Source: a virus
IMG/VR virus record: IMGVR_UViG_3300021598_001506
Location: 1 to 64,000 of that record
Direction: 5' to 3' (one strand)
DNA: 64,000 nt
In this document: one piece after another, positions 7,471 to 15,426 of the stretch
Numbering within the stretch: the stretch's first letter is position 1
Layout: each line of letters starts with the position of its first letter
Translations under genes and position numbers: made by a program
Notes under the pieces: model-generated
What the model saw: only the letters and a program-made list of their open reading frames with translations
Told to the model about the DNA's origin: nothing
Databases searched by the model: none

Positions 7471-8196
7471 TTAGTTATATTCTTTTTTGTGCCAGAATCT
7501 GTCTTTATATCTATTGTAAAAACTCATCTTTAGAATTCGCTCAGCTCGTGAAATTACTTTGTAATCTTCAGGAGTTGTTTCGACCATTTCAAAGCTTTCT
7601 CGTTTAAAAGGGATTACTTGAGCTACAGGGTAACCTGCAGGGATTATTCCTTCCCAGTTAGGGTCAATGATAAAAGGAATGTTGATTGGATTTGTATATG
7701 TATCTGTATCAACAATTGCAGGTAAGCATTGAATAATTTGTTCTTCTCTGTCTCTATTCATTGGAGGCAAAAATAGACATGAATAGCCTGGTGGAGTGAT
7801 GATTACCCAAGGCGAGTTAAATTTTGGAATTGCATAGTTTGGATGTTTTTCAACTTGAGGATGAGTACTCATCTGCACTGGAGGGTGAAAAGCTACAACA
7901 TCATAATCAGGCCACTGAAAGAATTGTTCTGGTCCTTTTTTTGTAACCTTTACATCAGTAGACAGTGGAATGATGTACCCAGCAGTCATGGCATCCAACA
8001 TCGGAATGCATTTTTTTCCTGTAGCAGTGCCCCCGTTGAGGGTCACTTCATTCCAAGATACCTCGCCAGCTCTCTCCCCTACGTACGAAGGCAGTTTTTT
8101 ATACCAAGAGGGGATGTTCTTTTTAGCAGGATACGGCTTGACCTCCGAAGGGAGGCTGCCTACAGCGTCTAAAAATTTGATTGGGACTGACTTCAT
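7471..8196 (-). CDS. Conserved phage hypothetical protein (DUF6065-like)
   Basis: A 241-aa protein read from ATG 8196 (MKSVPIKFLDAVG); an extra 29-residue upstream extension without a good start context was not used. Segments such as 'IPSWYKKLPSYVG', 'KKCIPMLDAMTAGYIIPLSTDV', 'INIPFIIDPN' and 'IPAGYPVAQVIPFKRE' match my memory of an uncharacterised family common in aquatic phages, possibly DUF6065. No catalytic motif is clear. It is transcribed toward the tRNA genes. Confidence 0.65.
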   Translation of the reverse strand: MKSVPIKFLDAVGSLPSEVKPYPAKKNIPSWYKKLPSYVGERAGEVSWNEVTLNGGTATGKKCIPMLDAMTAGYIIPLSTDVKVTKKGPEQFFQWPDYDVVAFHPPVQMSTHPQVEKHPNYAIPKFNSPWVIITPPGYSCLFLPPMNRDREEQIIQCLPAIVDTDTYTNPINIPFIIDPNWEGIIPAGYPVAQVIPFKRESFEMVETTPEDYKVISRAERILKMSFYNRYKDRFWHKKEYN

Positions 8197-8292
8197 AACA
8201 GCTAATCTACACTTTTTTTCATATAAAACAATAAGCAACGTACTTATAATAGCTTTGTATTTACAAGTTTCCTTACCCGACAAGCAAGGAAA

Positions 8293-8330
8293 AAGGCGGC
8301 TGGACCAATAAAAAACGGTCCAGTCGCCTT
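8293..8330. terminator. Bidirectional Rho-independent terminator
   Basis: AAGGCGGCTGGACC and GGTCCAGTCGCCTT form a 14-bp stem with one G-T pair around a 10-base loop. T-rich tracts follow on both strands. It stands between two divergently transcribed genes, so it would stop antisense or tRNA read-through on the plus strand rather than end a coding gene there. Confidence 0.75.
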
Positions 8331-8341
8331 CTTTTCTATAA

Positions 8342-8356
8342 GCGATAATAGACCTT
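8342..8356 (+). promoter_or_regulatory. Putative promoter -10 region of the lysis cassette
   Basis: The element GATAATAGA follows ATAAGC and precedes the ATG at 8378 by about 27 bases. A near-identical ATAAGAGATAATAGA string occurs at 11446-11460, upstream of the fibre gene at 11489, suggesting a shared phage promoter type. No convincing -35 element is seen. Confidence 0.4.
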
Positions 8357-8377
8357 GGACAGTGTATTGGAGGGAAA

Positions 8378-8539
8378 ATGAGAAAACTAGGAATCCTAAG
8401 CGTGGTAGCGCTAGGTCTTCTTCAAGCAGAGTGCAAACCACCTATTTGCACAGTCGCTGGGGTTTGCCCAGAAGACTTAGTTGGTGAAGATGTAGTCAAT
8501 GGAACTACAACAGATGGAGGAACAGCAACAAATGAGTAA
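8378..8539 (+). CDS. Small exported protein at head of lysis cassette
   Basis: A 53-aa frame with a strong ribosome site (TTGGAGGG) before the ATG. The N-terminus is a short hydrophobic export signal (MRKLGILSVVALGLLQAEC) ending in Cys19, followed by two more Cys ('PICTVAGVC') and a polar tail. It could be a small lipoprotein, although the lipobox is imperfect. Its stop overlaps the next gene's start region. Confidence 0.5.
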   Translation: MRKLGILSVVALGLLQAECKPPICTVAGVCPEDLVGEDVVNGTTTDGGTATNE

Positions 8540-8927
8540 AGCTAGATATTCTTCAGCAGACCTAGATGCTCGCTTGAAGTTCATTCTTGGAATCATCCTT
8601 GGATTGATTCTATTGTTCACAGCAGTTGGCATTCTTTATGCGCTGATTTTTGTTACTCAGCCAGTCAATGCTCAGTCTGAGAATGACAAGATGTTCTTCA
8701 ACGTTTTGGGAAGCATCGCAACATTTATTACAGGAACACTTGCAGGTATTTTGATTGGCAGCAAGGGCGGAGATTCTCCTGCACCTATTGACTTCGGAAC
8801 ACCAGAAGCTCCAGCTGCAGCAGCAGCTCCAGTAGAACCAACACCTACTGAAGATGCTCCAGCAGGTAAGCCAGAAGGCCAAATGCCAGAAGAGCAAGAC
8901 ATTGATGAGGAATGGGATAAAGACTAG
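8532..8927 (+). CDS. Two-segment membrane protein, putative holin
   Basis: A 131-aa protein starting at ATG 8532 (MSKARYSSADL), preceded by GGAGG and overlapping the previous gene. Two membrane segments are visible: 'FILGIILGLILLFTAVGILYALIF' (about 19-42) and 'VLGSIATFITGTLAGILIG' (about 60-78). A Pro/Ala/Glu-rich acidic cytoplasmic tail follows. Two membrane spans next to an endolysin suggest a holin or holin-associated protein. Confidence 0.55.
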   Translation: MSKARYSSADLDARLKFILGIILGLILLFTAVGILYALIFVTQPVNAQSENDKMFFNVLGSIATFITGTLAGILIGSKGGDSPAPIDFGTPEAPAAAAAPVEPTPTEDAPAGKPEGQMPEEQDIDEEWDKD

Positions 8928-8929
8928 GC

Positions 8930-9154
8930 ATGAAAGAGAAAATCATGTACATCCTCGCTGCGGGGGTGATGATTGCCATCGGTCTTGCAATCGTTGGTGA
9001 CTATTTAGTTGCAGCAATTGAAACTCAATCTACAGGAGAACCTGTAGAAGTTTCTTCAGATGTTATGACTCTTGTTCAAACTGCTCTCGGCGGTGTCATT
9101 GGAATTATTGGGGGCTACTTCGGAGCTAAAGGCTCTAAAAAGGATGATGAATAA
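8930..9154 (+). CDS. Small two-span membrane protein, putative holin
   Basis: A 74-aa protein with two hydrophobic helices ('IMYILAAGVMIAIGLAIVG' and 'TALGGVIGIIGGYFGA') and a charged KGSKKDDE tail. It overlaps the endolysin start by one base. Size, topology and position match class II holins, making this the better holin candidate of the cassette. Confidence 0.65.
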   Translation: MKEKIMYILAAGVMIAIGLAIVGDYLVAAIETQSTGEPVEVSSDVMTLVQTALGGVIGIIGGYFGAKGSKKDDE

Positions 9155-9723
9155 TGGCAGAGATGGGAACAGCAGCCAAGCTTATTGAGGTTGCAAAAGC
9201 TGAATTAGGAACTATTGAAGGTCCTAAGGATAACGAAACAAAGTACGGTGCTTACACAAAGGCTAACTTCCAACCTTGGTGCGGAAGTTTCGTCAACTGG
9301 TGCGGGAACGAGGCCGGGGTAAAAATCCCTAACACTGTTTACACTCCAGGCGGCGCAGCAGCGTTTAAAAAAGCTGGTCGTTGGTATGACGCACAGATTT
9401 GTGACCCAGAGCCAGGAGATATCGCGTATTTTGATTTCCCGGCAGATGGCGTTGATCGTATTAGTCACGTTGGAATTGTTATTGCAGACAATAACGATGG
9501 AACTGTCTGGTGTATCGAAGGAAACACTAGCCCAGATAAAAAGGGAAGCCAGCGAAATGGCGGACAAGTTTCAAAGAAACTTCGTGCATACAAGAAGAAC
9601 AAGGCTGGCGAGCAGATTTCAATCGTTGGATTTGGTCGTCCTAAGTTCAAAGGAGCGGGTGCAGCACCTGTTGCGCAACACGCAACACCTGCAGCAGCTA
9701 AATGCCCAACTTGCGGTAAGTAA
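9154..9723 (+). CDS. CHAP-domain endolysin
   Basis: A 189-aa peptidoglycan hydrolase, either amidase or endopeptidase. The CHAP domain spans about residues 10-150, with catalytic Cys43 in 'PWCGSFVNWC', His105 in 'ISHVGIV' and Glu122/Asn124 in 'IEGNTS'. No signal peptide is present, so release needs the neighbouring holin. The Ala/Pro-rich C-terminus ends with 'CPTCGK', half of a zinc-knuckle or a redox pair, with no recognisable wall-binding domain. Confidence 0.88.
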   Translation: MAEMGTAAKLIEVAKAELGTIEGPKDNETKYGAYTKANFQPWCGSFVNWCGNEAGVKIPNTVYTPGGAAAFKKAGRWYDAQICDPEPGDIAYFDFPADGVDRISHVGIVIADNNDGTVWCIEGNTSPDKKGSQRNGGQVSKKLRAYKKNKAGEQISIVGFGRPKFKGAGAAPVAQHATPAAAKCPTCGK

Positions 9724-9821
9724 TGTATTACCTAACCCACTTCACCTTCCAAGGAGCGTTTCTGTTGGTCTTAACCACAGTTACTATCCTTGGCTGGTGG
9801 TGGGCAGAACACGCTGAATAA
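9723..9821 (+). CDS. Tiny single-span membrane protein downstream of endolysin
   Basis: A 32-aa frame (MYYLTHFTFQGAFLLVLTTV then TILGWWWAEHAE) overlapping the endolysin stop by one base (TAATG). It is a single hydrophobic helix with a Trp-rich end. A terminator follows immediately, so it is the last gene of the lysis operon. A role in lysis timing is inferred only. Confidence 0.45.
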   Translation: MYYLTHFTFQGAFLLVLTTVTILGWWWAEHAE

Positions 9822-9843
9822 GCCTATATAGCTTTACAGAAAG

Positions 9844-9878
9844 CACCTGTAGTAGAGTAATCTACGACAGGTGTTTTT
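9844..9878 (+). terminator. Rho-independent terminator of lysis operon
   Basis: CACCTGT...ACAGGTG arms with additional GTAGA/TCTAC pairing form a hairpin followed by TTTTTC. It lies between the tiny membrane gene and the antiporter gene. Confidence 0.8.
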
Positions 9879-9903
9879 CATTATATAGACAAAGGGACTT
9901 TAT

Positions 9904-11085
9904 ATGTTGCGCAACCTCAGCGAGTTATTCTTAGCAGCTACTCTTTTAATTTATGTTGTTCCATACATTATTTGGAAAGTCTTTAAAACTGACAACTTTG
10001 TCCCACTACCAATTATTCAGATTATCTCTGGTCTTCTTCTAGGACCAGCAGTTCTTGGCTCTTTACACCCTGAGTTCTTCAACTACTTATTTACTAAAGA
10101 CAATATCAATGTCTTGAGTGGAGTAGCGTGGCTTGGCATCATCTTCTTTGTGTGGTCAGCAGGAGTCCATTTAGATATAAAAGCAGCCTTTACAAATAAG
10201 AAAGACACCTTCACAACAGCATCACTAGCCTTAACTGGTCCTCTAGTTTTTGGTTCTATCTTTGCTTTTATTATCTATGACCGAGGTCCTTGGGCAGGAG
10301 AACAGGCAGCAACTTGGCAGTTTGTTCTTGCTGTGGGTATGGGCATGGCTGTAACAGCGCTACCAATTTTGGTTTTGTTGATGGAAAAGCTTGGCATTTT
10401 TAATGGACCTATAGGAAGAAGAGTCCTAACTTATGCAAGCTTAGATGATATTTTTATTTGGGTTGTTTTAGCCATAATCATTATGGATTGGGATAGGTCT
10501 CTACGACAGCTAATCTTCCTCCCAATTTTTGCTTTGGCAGCTTATGGCTTAAACGCATTAGTAAAGACTCTTAAAAACAAACAAGACATCTGGTACATAA
10601 CAATTGTTTGGACTATTGCAGTTGCCCTTGCTGCAGACTGGTCAGGACTGCACTACATCGTAGGTGGTTTTATGGCTGGTGCAGTAATGAAGAAGGAGTG
10701 GTTTGAAGAAAAGCAACTCGAGGTCTTCAAAAACACAGTCTTAATTTTGATGATGCCTACATACTTCTTACTAACTGGGTTAAGGACCAGTTGGGAAGTA
10801 AGCGGTATTGCAGTTCTTCTCTTGGCTCTTGGTTTGTTTGTTGTTCAGTTTGCTGGGAAGACTACTGGTGTTTTTGTGGCAAGCAAGATTCTAGGTTGGC
10901 CTAAGGGCGAGTGGAAACTTATGGGCACTTTGCTTCAGACAAAGGCTCTTATAGAAATCATATTTGCTACGATTCTTTTGGATAAAGCCATCATTACAGC
11001 AGACATGTTTACAGCTCTCTTGCTTATGGCTGTAATCAGTACGATGGTGACGATACCAATAACCAGAAAGCTTTTAAAAGCTTAA
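9904..11085 (+). CDS. Cation:proton antiporter (CPA2/Kef-NapA type)
   Basis: A 393-aa integral membrane protein with about a dozen hydrophobic segments, matching the Na+/H+ exchanger domain PF00999. 'ISGLLLGPAVLG' (about 41-52) is the family's early conserved turn. 'LTYASLDDIFIW' carries the paired aspartates Asp181-Asp182 that bind the cation and protons in electrogenic CPA2 proteins. The regulatory RCK/TrkA-N domain of many Kef proteins is absent. The gene has its own spacing after a terminator. A full-length antiporter is unusual in a phage; it may adjust pH or sodium balance in infected cells. Confidence 0.85.
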   Translation: MLRNLSELFLAATLLIYVVPYIIWKVFKTDNFVPLPIIQIISGLLLGPAVLGSLHPEFFNYLFTKDNINVLSGVAWLGIIFFVWSAGVHLDIKAAFTNKKDTFTTASLALTGPLVFGSIFAFIIYDRGPWAGEQAATWQFVLAVGMGMAVTALPILVLLMEKLGIFNGPIGRRVLTYASLDDIFIWVVLAIIIMDWDRSLRQLIFLPIFALAAYGLNALVKTLKNKQDIWYITIVWTIAVALAADWSGLHYIVGGFMAGAVMKKEWFEEKQLEVFKNTVLILMMPTYFLLTGLRTSWEVSGIAVLLLALGLFVVQFAGKTTGVFVASKILGWPKGEWKLMGTLLQTKALIEIIFATILLDKAIITADMFTALLLMAVISTMVTIPITRKLLKA

Positions 11086-11381
11086 TCGTGTTTTAGGTTG
11101 CTTGGCACTTTAGCCAGCTTTCCTACAAACCCTTCTGGTGCATTTTCAAATCCAACCTTTTCATCAAGGTAGCCTTTGATTGCTCGTGGCACAATGAAAG
11201 TCAAAATTTCTCTTGCCTCACATACGTTGCATCCACAAAACGGTAGACCGCTTTCAGTCTCCACTTCAGAGTTCTCCTCATCCACGGAGTCGTACAAAGC
11301 CATCATGTAGCCTTCCAAACCATTTTGTAGGTCGGTAGCCCAATCTTCATCCCTAATCACAAACTCTTTAATTTCGCTCAT
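11082..11381 (-). CDS. Hypothetical protein with clustered cysteines
   Basis: A 99-aa acidic protein read from ATG 11381 (MSEIKEFVIRDEDW); an upstream in-frame extension would run into the repeated 20-bp motif and was not used. It contains 'PFCGCNVCEAREI', a possible metal site, and a helical N-terminus. Its stop overlaps the antiporter stop by four bases. The family is not recognised. Confidence 0.55.
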   Translation of the reverse strand: MSEIKEFVIRDEDWATDLQNGLEGYMMALYDSVDEENSEVETESGLPFCGCNVCEAREILTFIVPRAIKGYLDEKVGFENAPEGFVGKLAKVPSNLKHD

Positions 11382-11412
11382 TCCATCATCATACGCTGCT
11401 TCGGCGTAAAAG

Positions 11413-11432
11413 GGAATGGGAGCCCGGAAAAT
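11413..11432 (+). repeat. Repeated 20-bp motif, copy 2
   Basis: GGAATGGGAGCCCGGAAAAT, one mismatch from consensus. It lies in the divergent gap between the minus-strand gene at 11381 and the plus-strand fibre gene at 11489. A GATAAT hexamer is 20 bases downstream. Confidence 0.75.
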
Positions 11433-11488
11433 CACCCTTTGAAAAATAAGAGATAATAGAGTGCCCCTACCAGTAAGAAAGTACCCCC

Positions 11489-11845
11489 ATGCGTGCTGGA
11501 GTTCTCAATCTACTTGCCCTGCAAGGAAGTACCTTTTCGCGTACCCTCACATGGCAAATTGACGGGCAGCCTGTTAATTTGACTGGATACCAAGCTCGTA
11601 TGCAAATACGCACAGTTCCAGCCAATATCAAGCCAGCTAGACTGCTATTGAACCTAACCACTGTTAGTAATCGTGGGCTGGTTTTAGATCATGAAAATGG
11701 CGGGGTAACTATCAGTATCAGTGCAGCAGACACTTCTACACTTCCAGCTGGAAGCCATGTCTATGACTTAGAGCTTGTATCTGGTGACTATGTTCAAAGA
11801 CTTGTTCAAGGAAAGTTCGACGTCTCAGCGGAGGTAACTAAGTAA
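11489..11845 (+). CDS. Putative baseplate/fibre-attachment protein (BppU-like fold)
   Basis: A 118-aa beta-sandwich-like protein. The pattern 'LLALQGSTFSRTLTWQIDGQ' followed by 'VNLTGYQARMQIR' resembles the N-terminal Ig-like domain of phage baseplate upper proteins (BppU) and similar fibre-anchoring domains. It starts a tightly packed set of three genes with one-base overlaps (11845, 12045) encoding a collagen-like linker and a large adhesin. It is probably the docking piece of that fibre. Confidence 0.6.
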   Translation: MRAGVLNLLALQGSTFSRTLTWQIDGQPVNLTGYQARMQIRTVPANIKPARLLLNLTTVSNRGLVLDHENGGVTISISAADTSTLPAGSHVYDLELVSGDYVQRLVQGKFDVSAEVTK

Positions 11846-12045
11846 TGCCTGATAACAGTTTTATTTATGTTAATGACAGCGCTTCTATTGAAGTAGTTGT
11901 CTCTAACCTACAAGGACCTCAAGGTCCTCAAGGACCAGTAGGCCCTGCTGGTGGTCTAAGTGAAGGCAATATAGACGGCGGCAGTGCAAGCAGTGTTTAC
12001 GCAAGAACCCAATCAATCAACGGTGGAACGGCAGGTAGCTTCTAA
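11845..12045 (+). CDS. Short collagen-like fibre linker
   Basis: A 66-aa protein: a short beta segment, a GPQGPQGPVGPAGG collagen-like stretch (about residues 28-42) and a Gly/Ser-rich end. It overlaps both neighbours by a single base. A linker in the adhesin complex is inferred. Confidence 0.6.
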   Translation: MPDNSFIYVNDSASIEVVVSNLQGPQGPQGPVGPAGGLSEGNIDGGSASSVYARTQSINGGTAGSF

Positions 12046-14120
12046 TGGCTCAACAAATCCAACTCAGAAACGACACAACAGCTGGCTGGGAGTATGCAAA
12101 TCCAGTTCTTGCTCAAGCAGAGATTGGTATTGATACCACCCTCGGTAAGTTCAAGATTGGTAATGGCACAAGCACTTGGTCCCAGTTGCAGTTCCAAAGC
12201 GCAAGCATTGCTGATTTTATCTTTGAGTATGACGATAACGAGGGCGACAGCATTATGACTGTCACCGACCACGACATGGTTATTCGTACTGTTCGTGACA
12301 ATGACTCTGTTGGCTCAGACTGTGACGTCAACATTGAAGCAGCCGATGATGTATTTATCCGTGCCTTCGGGGATGAAATTGGTATTTATGCAAGTGATGA
12401 AGTCGAAATTAGAACTAATAACTATGACGGACAGGGAACTGGAAGCGGTGGTAATGATTCACACTCGTGGAGATTTGATAGAAATGGACACATCGAGTTT
12501 CCAGACGGAACTATTCAAACTACCTCTGCACAAGGAATTACCCCTCTTACAAGCTTCCTAACTTGGAGAGAAGGAAGAACTCATCTTCCAGACCTAAACA
12601 CACACTTTGGTTGGAACTCTCAGGGTCTTTGGTTTCAGAATGCAAGCGAAGCAAATGGAATAAATTCCTACCCAGTATTTACAGACTTTACTATTCCACA
12701 AGACAGTGCTGTAGTTGTTGAATTTGACGTCAACATCAACGATGAATGCTCTGATGTAGGCGTTTGCGTCTATGTAGATGAAACAACCCCTCAATGGGCT
12801 TGGGAACCAAACCTAACAAGAATTGCTGCTCAGTTTGACTGCACGAACCTAGAACTTATAGGTCGCACCAATGAGGTAGTTGGACAAGCTAGTGTGCCAG
12901 ACCCTGGATTCTACAGAGTTGTTTTTTCGTATAACCCAAATGCCTCCACTGACAAAGTAACCGTTTCATACAAGGCAGGAGACTCTGACCAAGTTATTGA
13001 AACACTAACTCTCGATGAGGCCCTACCTGCTGGTCCTTACCGAATTGGTTTTGCAGCAGACCAGAACTCTTCAAGCGTAAAAACCTACATGACTTACATG
13101 TCAATCGATGTTGCAGGTGGCAGTAGCTACGGCTCTGACCTAGATTATGGCAACTCTGGAACTACATCAGATGCAGACCTTGTTCTCCCAGTAGCCATCA
13201 AGGACGGCGATGGCGATGACTTCATCACCTTCACAAGAACTTCAAACAACACTGCTCGCATTGCAACTCCACAAGACGACCTTTCACTTCGCTCTGCAAG
13301 AGATATCACCCTGATTGCTGGAAGCGATGGTCCAGGAAATGTCTACATCGGCTGGGGCGATGCAACAATCAGCCCTAACGCAAGCAACAGAGTTGCAACT
13401 ATTGGCGACATCCCAAACGCTGAACTGGTTAGCACTGCCAATAACAGTGCTAGTTATGGAATTTATCAGGCAGCTGGATTTACAGAAGTGACAACTGAAG
13501 CGTCTACATCTTTAACTGGTGTTATCTACACATTAGGAGCAGCTTCAAACGTTGACTCTGTTAATTTTAGTATAGGCGGGGAACAGCACAACCTACTTAA
13601 TGGAAGCCCTTACCTAAGACGAATCTACATAACTGATGAGTCCAATACTGTAAGGATTTTAAGAAGCCCTAGTTATGTAGGAACTACTGAAGGTGGTTTC
13701 GAGTGGAGCTTTGAGTGTGACCTATCTCTAGAGCTTCTTAACGCCACTAACTATAATATGACTATTGAATATGCTGGTGCACCAACTGTTTGGTGGGATT
13801 CAGATGTTGTCAATCCTTCAGGAGTGGGGTCTTTCTCAAACGGAAACTTCCGTGGAGCAAAGATTGAGTACCACGCTTATGTATCTGACTCAGGAACCCA
13901 CATCGGAACTATCTACATAGCAAATGATTCTGACGATAACAACGTCACTCACATTGAAACCTCAAGTGGTGGAAGTGATGTCGGAACTGCCGTTTTCTGG
14001 GATAGAAGTAGTGGCAACGAAACACAGCTTTCTCTATACAGAATTGATGGTGAATCAGTTATCCACAAGATACAGTGGACTGCCCAGATGTATTACTCAA
14101 CTGAAGTTTACAACGACTAG
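12045..14120 (+). CDS. Receptor-binding/fibre protein with Mtd-like N-terminus
   Basis: A 691-aa protein. Residues 1-50 ('QLRNDTTAGWEYANPVL', then 'AEIGIDTTLGKFKIGNGTSTW') match the N-terminal domain of the major tropism determinant type (Mtd_N), which trimerises phage adhesins. Beta-rich segments follow, with Asp-rich turns ('DGDGDDFITF') and repeated Gly/Asn-containing beta strands. No C-type lectin or diversity-generating cassette is recognised. Start codon overlaps the preceding stop. Confidence 0.7.
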   Translation: MAQQIQLRNDTTAGWEYANPVLAQAEIGIDTTLGKFKIGNGTSTWSQLQFQSASIADFIFEYDDNEGDSIMTVTDHDMVIRTVRDNDSVGSDCDVNIEAADDVFIRAFGDEIGIYASDEVEIRTNNYDGQGTGSGGNDSHSWRFDRNGHIEFPDGTIQTTSAQGITPLTSFLTWREGRTHLPDLNTHFGWNSQGLWFQNASEANGINSYPVFTDFTIPQDSAVVVEFDVNINDECSDVGVCVYVDETTPQWAWEPNLTRIAAQFDCTNLELIGRTNEVVGQASVPDPGFYRVVFSYNPNASTDKVTVSYKAGDSDQVIETLTLDEALPAGPYRIGFAADQNSSSVKTYMTYMSIDVAGGSSYGSDLDYGNSGTTSDADLVLPVAIKDGDGDDFITFTRTSNNTARIATPQDDLSLRSARDITLIAGSDGPGNVYIGWGDATISPNASNRVATIGDIPNAELVSTANNSASYGIYQAAGFTEVTTEASTSLTGVIYTLGAASNVDSVNFSIGGEQHNLLNGSPYLRRIYITDESNTVRILRSPSYVGTTEGGFEWSFECDLSLELLNATNYNMTIEYAGAPTVWWDSDVVNPSGVGSFSNGNFRGAKIEYHAYVSDSGTHIGTIYIANDSDDNNVTHIETSSGGSDVGTAVFWDRSSGNETQLSLYRIDGESVIHKIQWTAQMYYSTEVYND

Positions 14121-14130
14121 GAGATAGAAA

Positions 14131-15189
14131 ATGGCAAAGCTGAATAAAATTGTAACTAGTCAGATTGAAAGCAGTACTGGCGCTAGACACGAAACAAATA
14201 CCTACTCCTATGATTCAGATGGCATACTTGTCCGACACGACAATGACCGTGTAGGCCAGCCAGTAGTGGGTCCTGGTGTTGTCTATGGTGCTAACAAAGA
14301 CAGTGCAGACGAAAGCGGTCTTAACACAATTAAGCTCGTTCCAAACGAAGAACTTGTATCTACTACAAACCAATACCTAGTCATCGAGCCAACTCTGCCT
14401 AACCACATCCACATTCGTGCTGGTGGTACGCAAGATGATTCCAATGCAACTCTTTATCTTGGTGCGGAAAGAAACGCTGTTGTAGTATCTGATGACCAAA
14501 GAGCAGTTGAAATCACAACAAGACCAGCAAGACGAACTGAAACTTACACAAACGTAGCTGGGACTGGTGGTGCACAGTTTATAGCAGCATATCAAGCAGG
14601 ATATCAACTAACTGTTGGCTGGAAGGTGCTTATTGAAAACACTGAGTACACCGTATCAGTAGTTGAAAGCGATACTCCTTCTGAAGGTTATCTAACTCTC
14701 ACACTAGAGGGAGTAAACAATATTGCAGATGGTGTATACACATTCACTTATGAGGAAACATATAACAATACTTGGACATTTACCAACGACGGTTATCTAT
14801 CTGGCCCAGCAATGGGTGGCTTATTTGCTACAGGAATTATGAATTTCCAAAGTGATTTGTACCTTCAGTCAAACAATAACGTCAATATCCAAAGCGGTGA
14901 TGACCATAACATCTACCTAAGCCCAGGCAGTGGCGGAAAAATCTTCCTTGAGCCAGCAGTAGACCATGTATATGTTGGAACCGAATTCCCAGCGAACAAG
15001 GTTGTAACAGTTGGAGCTATGCCATACCTTGCTGCTGCAGTGCCAACATCTTCTCTCGGTGAAGAAGGAGATAAAGTGGGTCTTGTTGCAGATGATGCAA
15101 ACTACCACTACTACTGCACAGGAACCTATAACGGAACTACCCACATCTGGAAGCGCATCGCTTGGGACGCTGGAACTTGGGGAGACTAA
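14131..15189 (+). CDS. Fibre/structural protein
   Basis: A 352-aa beta-rich protein beginning MAKLNKIVTSQIESSTGARH, 10 bases after the adhesin gene. It shares with it short 'IYLSPGSGG'/'VYIGWGD'-like strands (14915-15000) typical of beta-helical or fibre proteins. The C-terminal segment ('GDKVGLVADDANYHYYCTGT' ... 'HIWKRIAW') resembles the Trp-rich modules that close other fibres here. Specific function unknown. Confidence 0.6.
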   Translation: MAKLNKIVTSQIESSTGARHETNTYSYDSDGILVRHDNDRVGQPVVGPGVVYGANKDSADESGLNTIKLVPNEELVSTTNQYLVIEPTLPNHIHIRAGGTQDDSNATLYLGAERNAVVVSDDQRAVEITTRPARRTETYTNVAGTGGAQFIAAYQAGYQLTVGWKVLIENTEYTVSVVESDTPSEGYLTLTLEGVNNIADGVYTFTYEETYNNTWTFTNDGYLSGPAMGGLFATGIMNFQSDLYLQSNNNVNIQSGDDHNIYLSPGSGGKIFLEPAVDHVYVGTEFPANKVVTVGAMPYLAAAVPTSSLGEEGDKVGLVADDANYHYYCTGTYNGTTHIWKRIAWDAGTWGD

Positions 15190-15202
15190 CCCCCTCCCCT
15201 AA

Positions 15203-15240
15203 AACCCCTCTCATCCTCGGATGCGGGGGGTTTTTCTTTT
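15203..15240 (+). terminator. Rho-independent terminator
   Basis: AACCCC/GGGGTT arms with an inner CATCC/GGATG stem, then TTTTTCTTTT. It ends the 11489-15189 adhesin operon. Confidence 0.85.
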
Positions 15241-15243
15241 AAC

Positions 15244-15263
15244 GGAACGGGAGCCCGGAAAAT
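15244..15263 (+). repeat. Repeated 20-bp motif, copy 3
   Basis: An exact consensus copy, GGAACGGGAGCCCGGAAAAT, directly behind the terminator and 25 bases before the ATG at 15289. Confidence 0.8.
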
Positions 15264-15288
15264 AGGGTTTTTATGCTAGCCTCATTCC

Positions 15289-15426
15289 ATGATTGAATTC
15301 CTTAAAAAGCTTTTCTGTAAACACCCAATCACCACTCAAAGCTCCTGCCCTTTCACCATGAAGGATTACGACATCTGCATCGCATGCGGAAAGGTTTCAG
15401 AACGGAACGGGAGCCCGGAAAATTGA
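15289..15426 (+). CDS. Small cysteine-rich protein (zinc-ribbon-like)
   Basis: A 45-aa frame, MIEFLKKLFCKHPITTQSSC continuing to 'DICIACGKVSERNGSPEN'. Cys10, His12, Cys20 and the CIAC pair could bind one zinc. Its last nine codons are encoded by motif copy 4, and its stop overlaps the TTG start of the methyltransferase. Confidence 0.5.
   Translation: MIEFLKKLFCKHPITTQSSCPFTMKDYDICIACGKVSERNGSPEN
15404..15423 (+). repeat. Repeated 20-bp motif, copy 4
   Basis: An exact consensus copy. It forms the 3' end of the small cysteine-rich gene; its last base is the first base of the TTG proposed to start the methyltransferase. Confidence 0.8.

Noticed and set aside
7528-7545. Third copy of the CGCTCAGCTCGT element within the minus-strand gene
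   Set aside because: Only 12 bases match the 16386/17665 repeat, the flanks differ and it codes for ordinary residues; probably chance.
12045-14120. Diversity-generating retroelement target
   Set aside because: Only the Mtd-like N-terminal domain is recognised; no C-type lectin end, template repeat or reverse transcriptase was found in the window.
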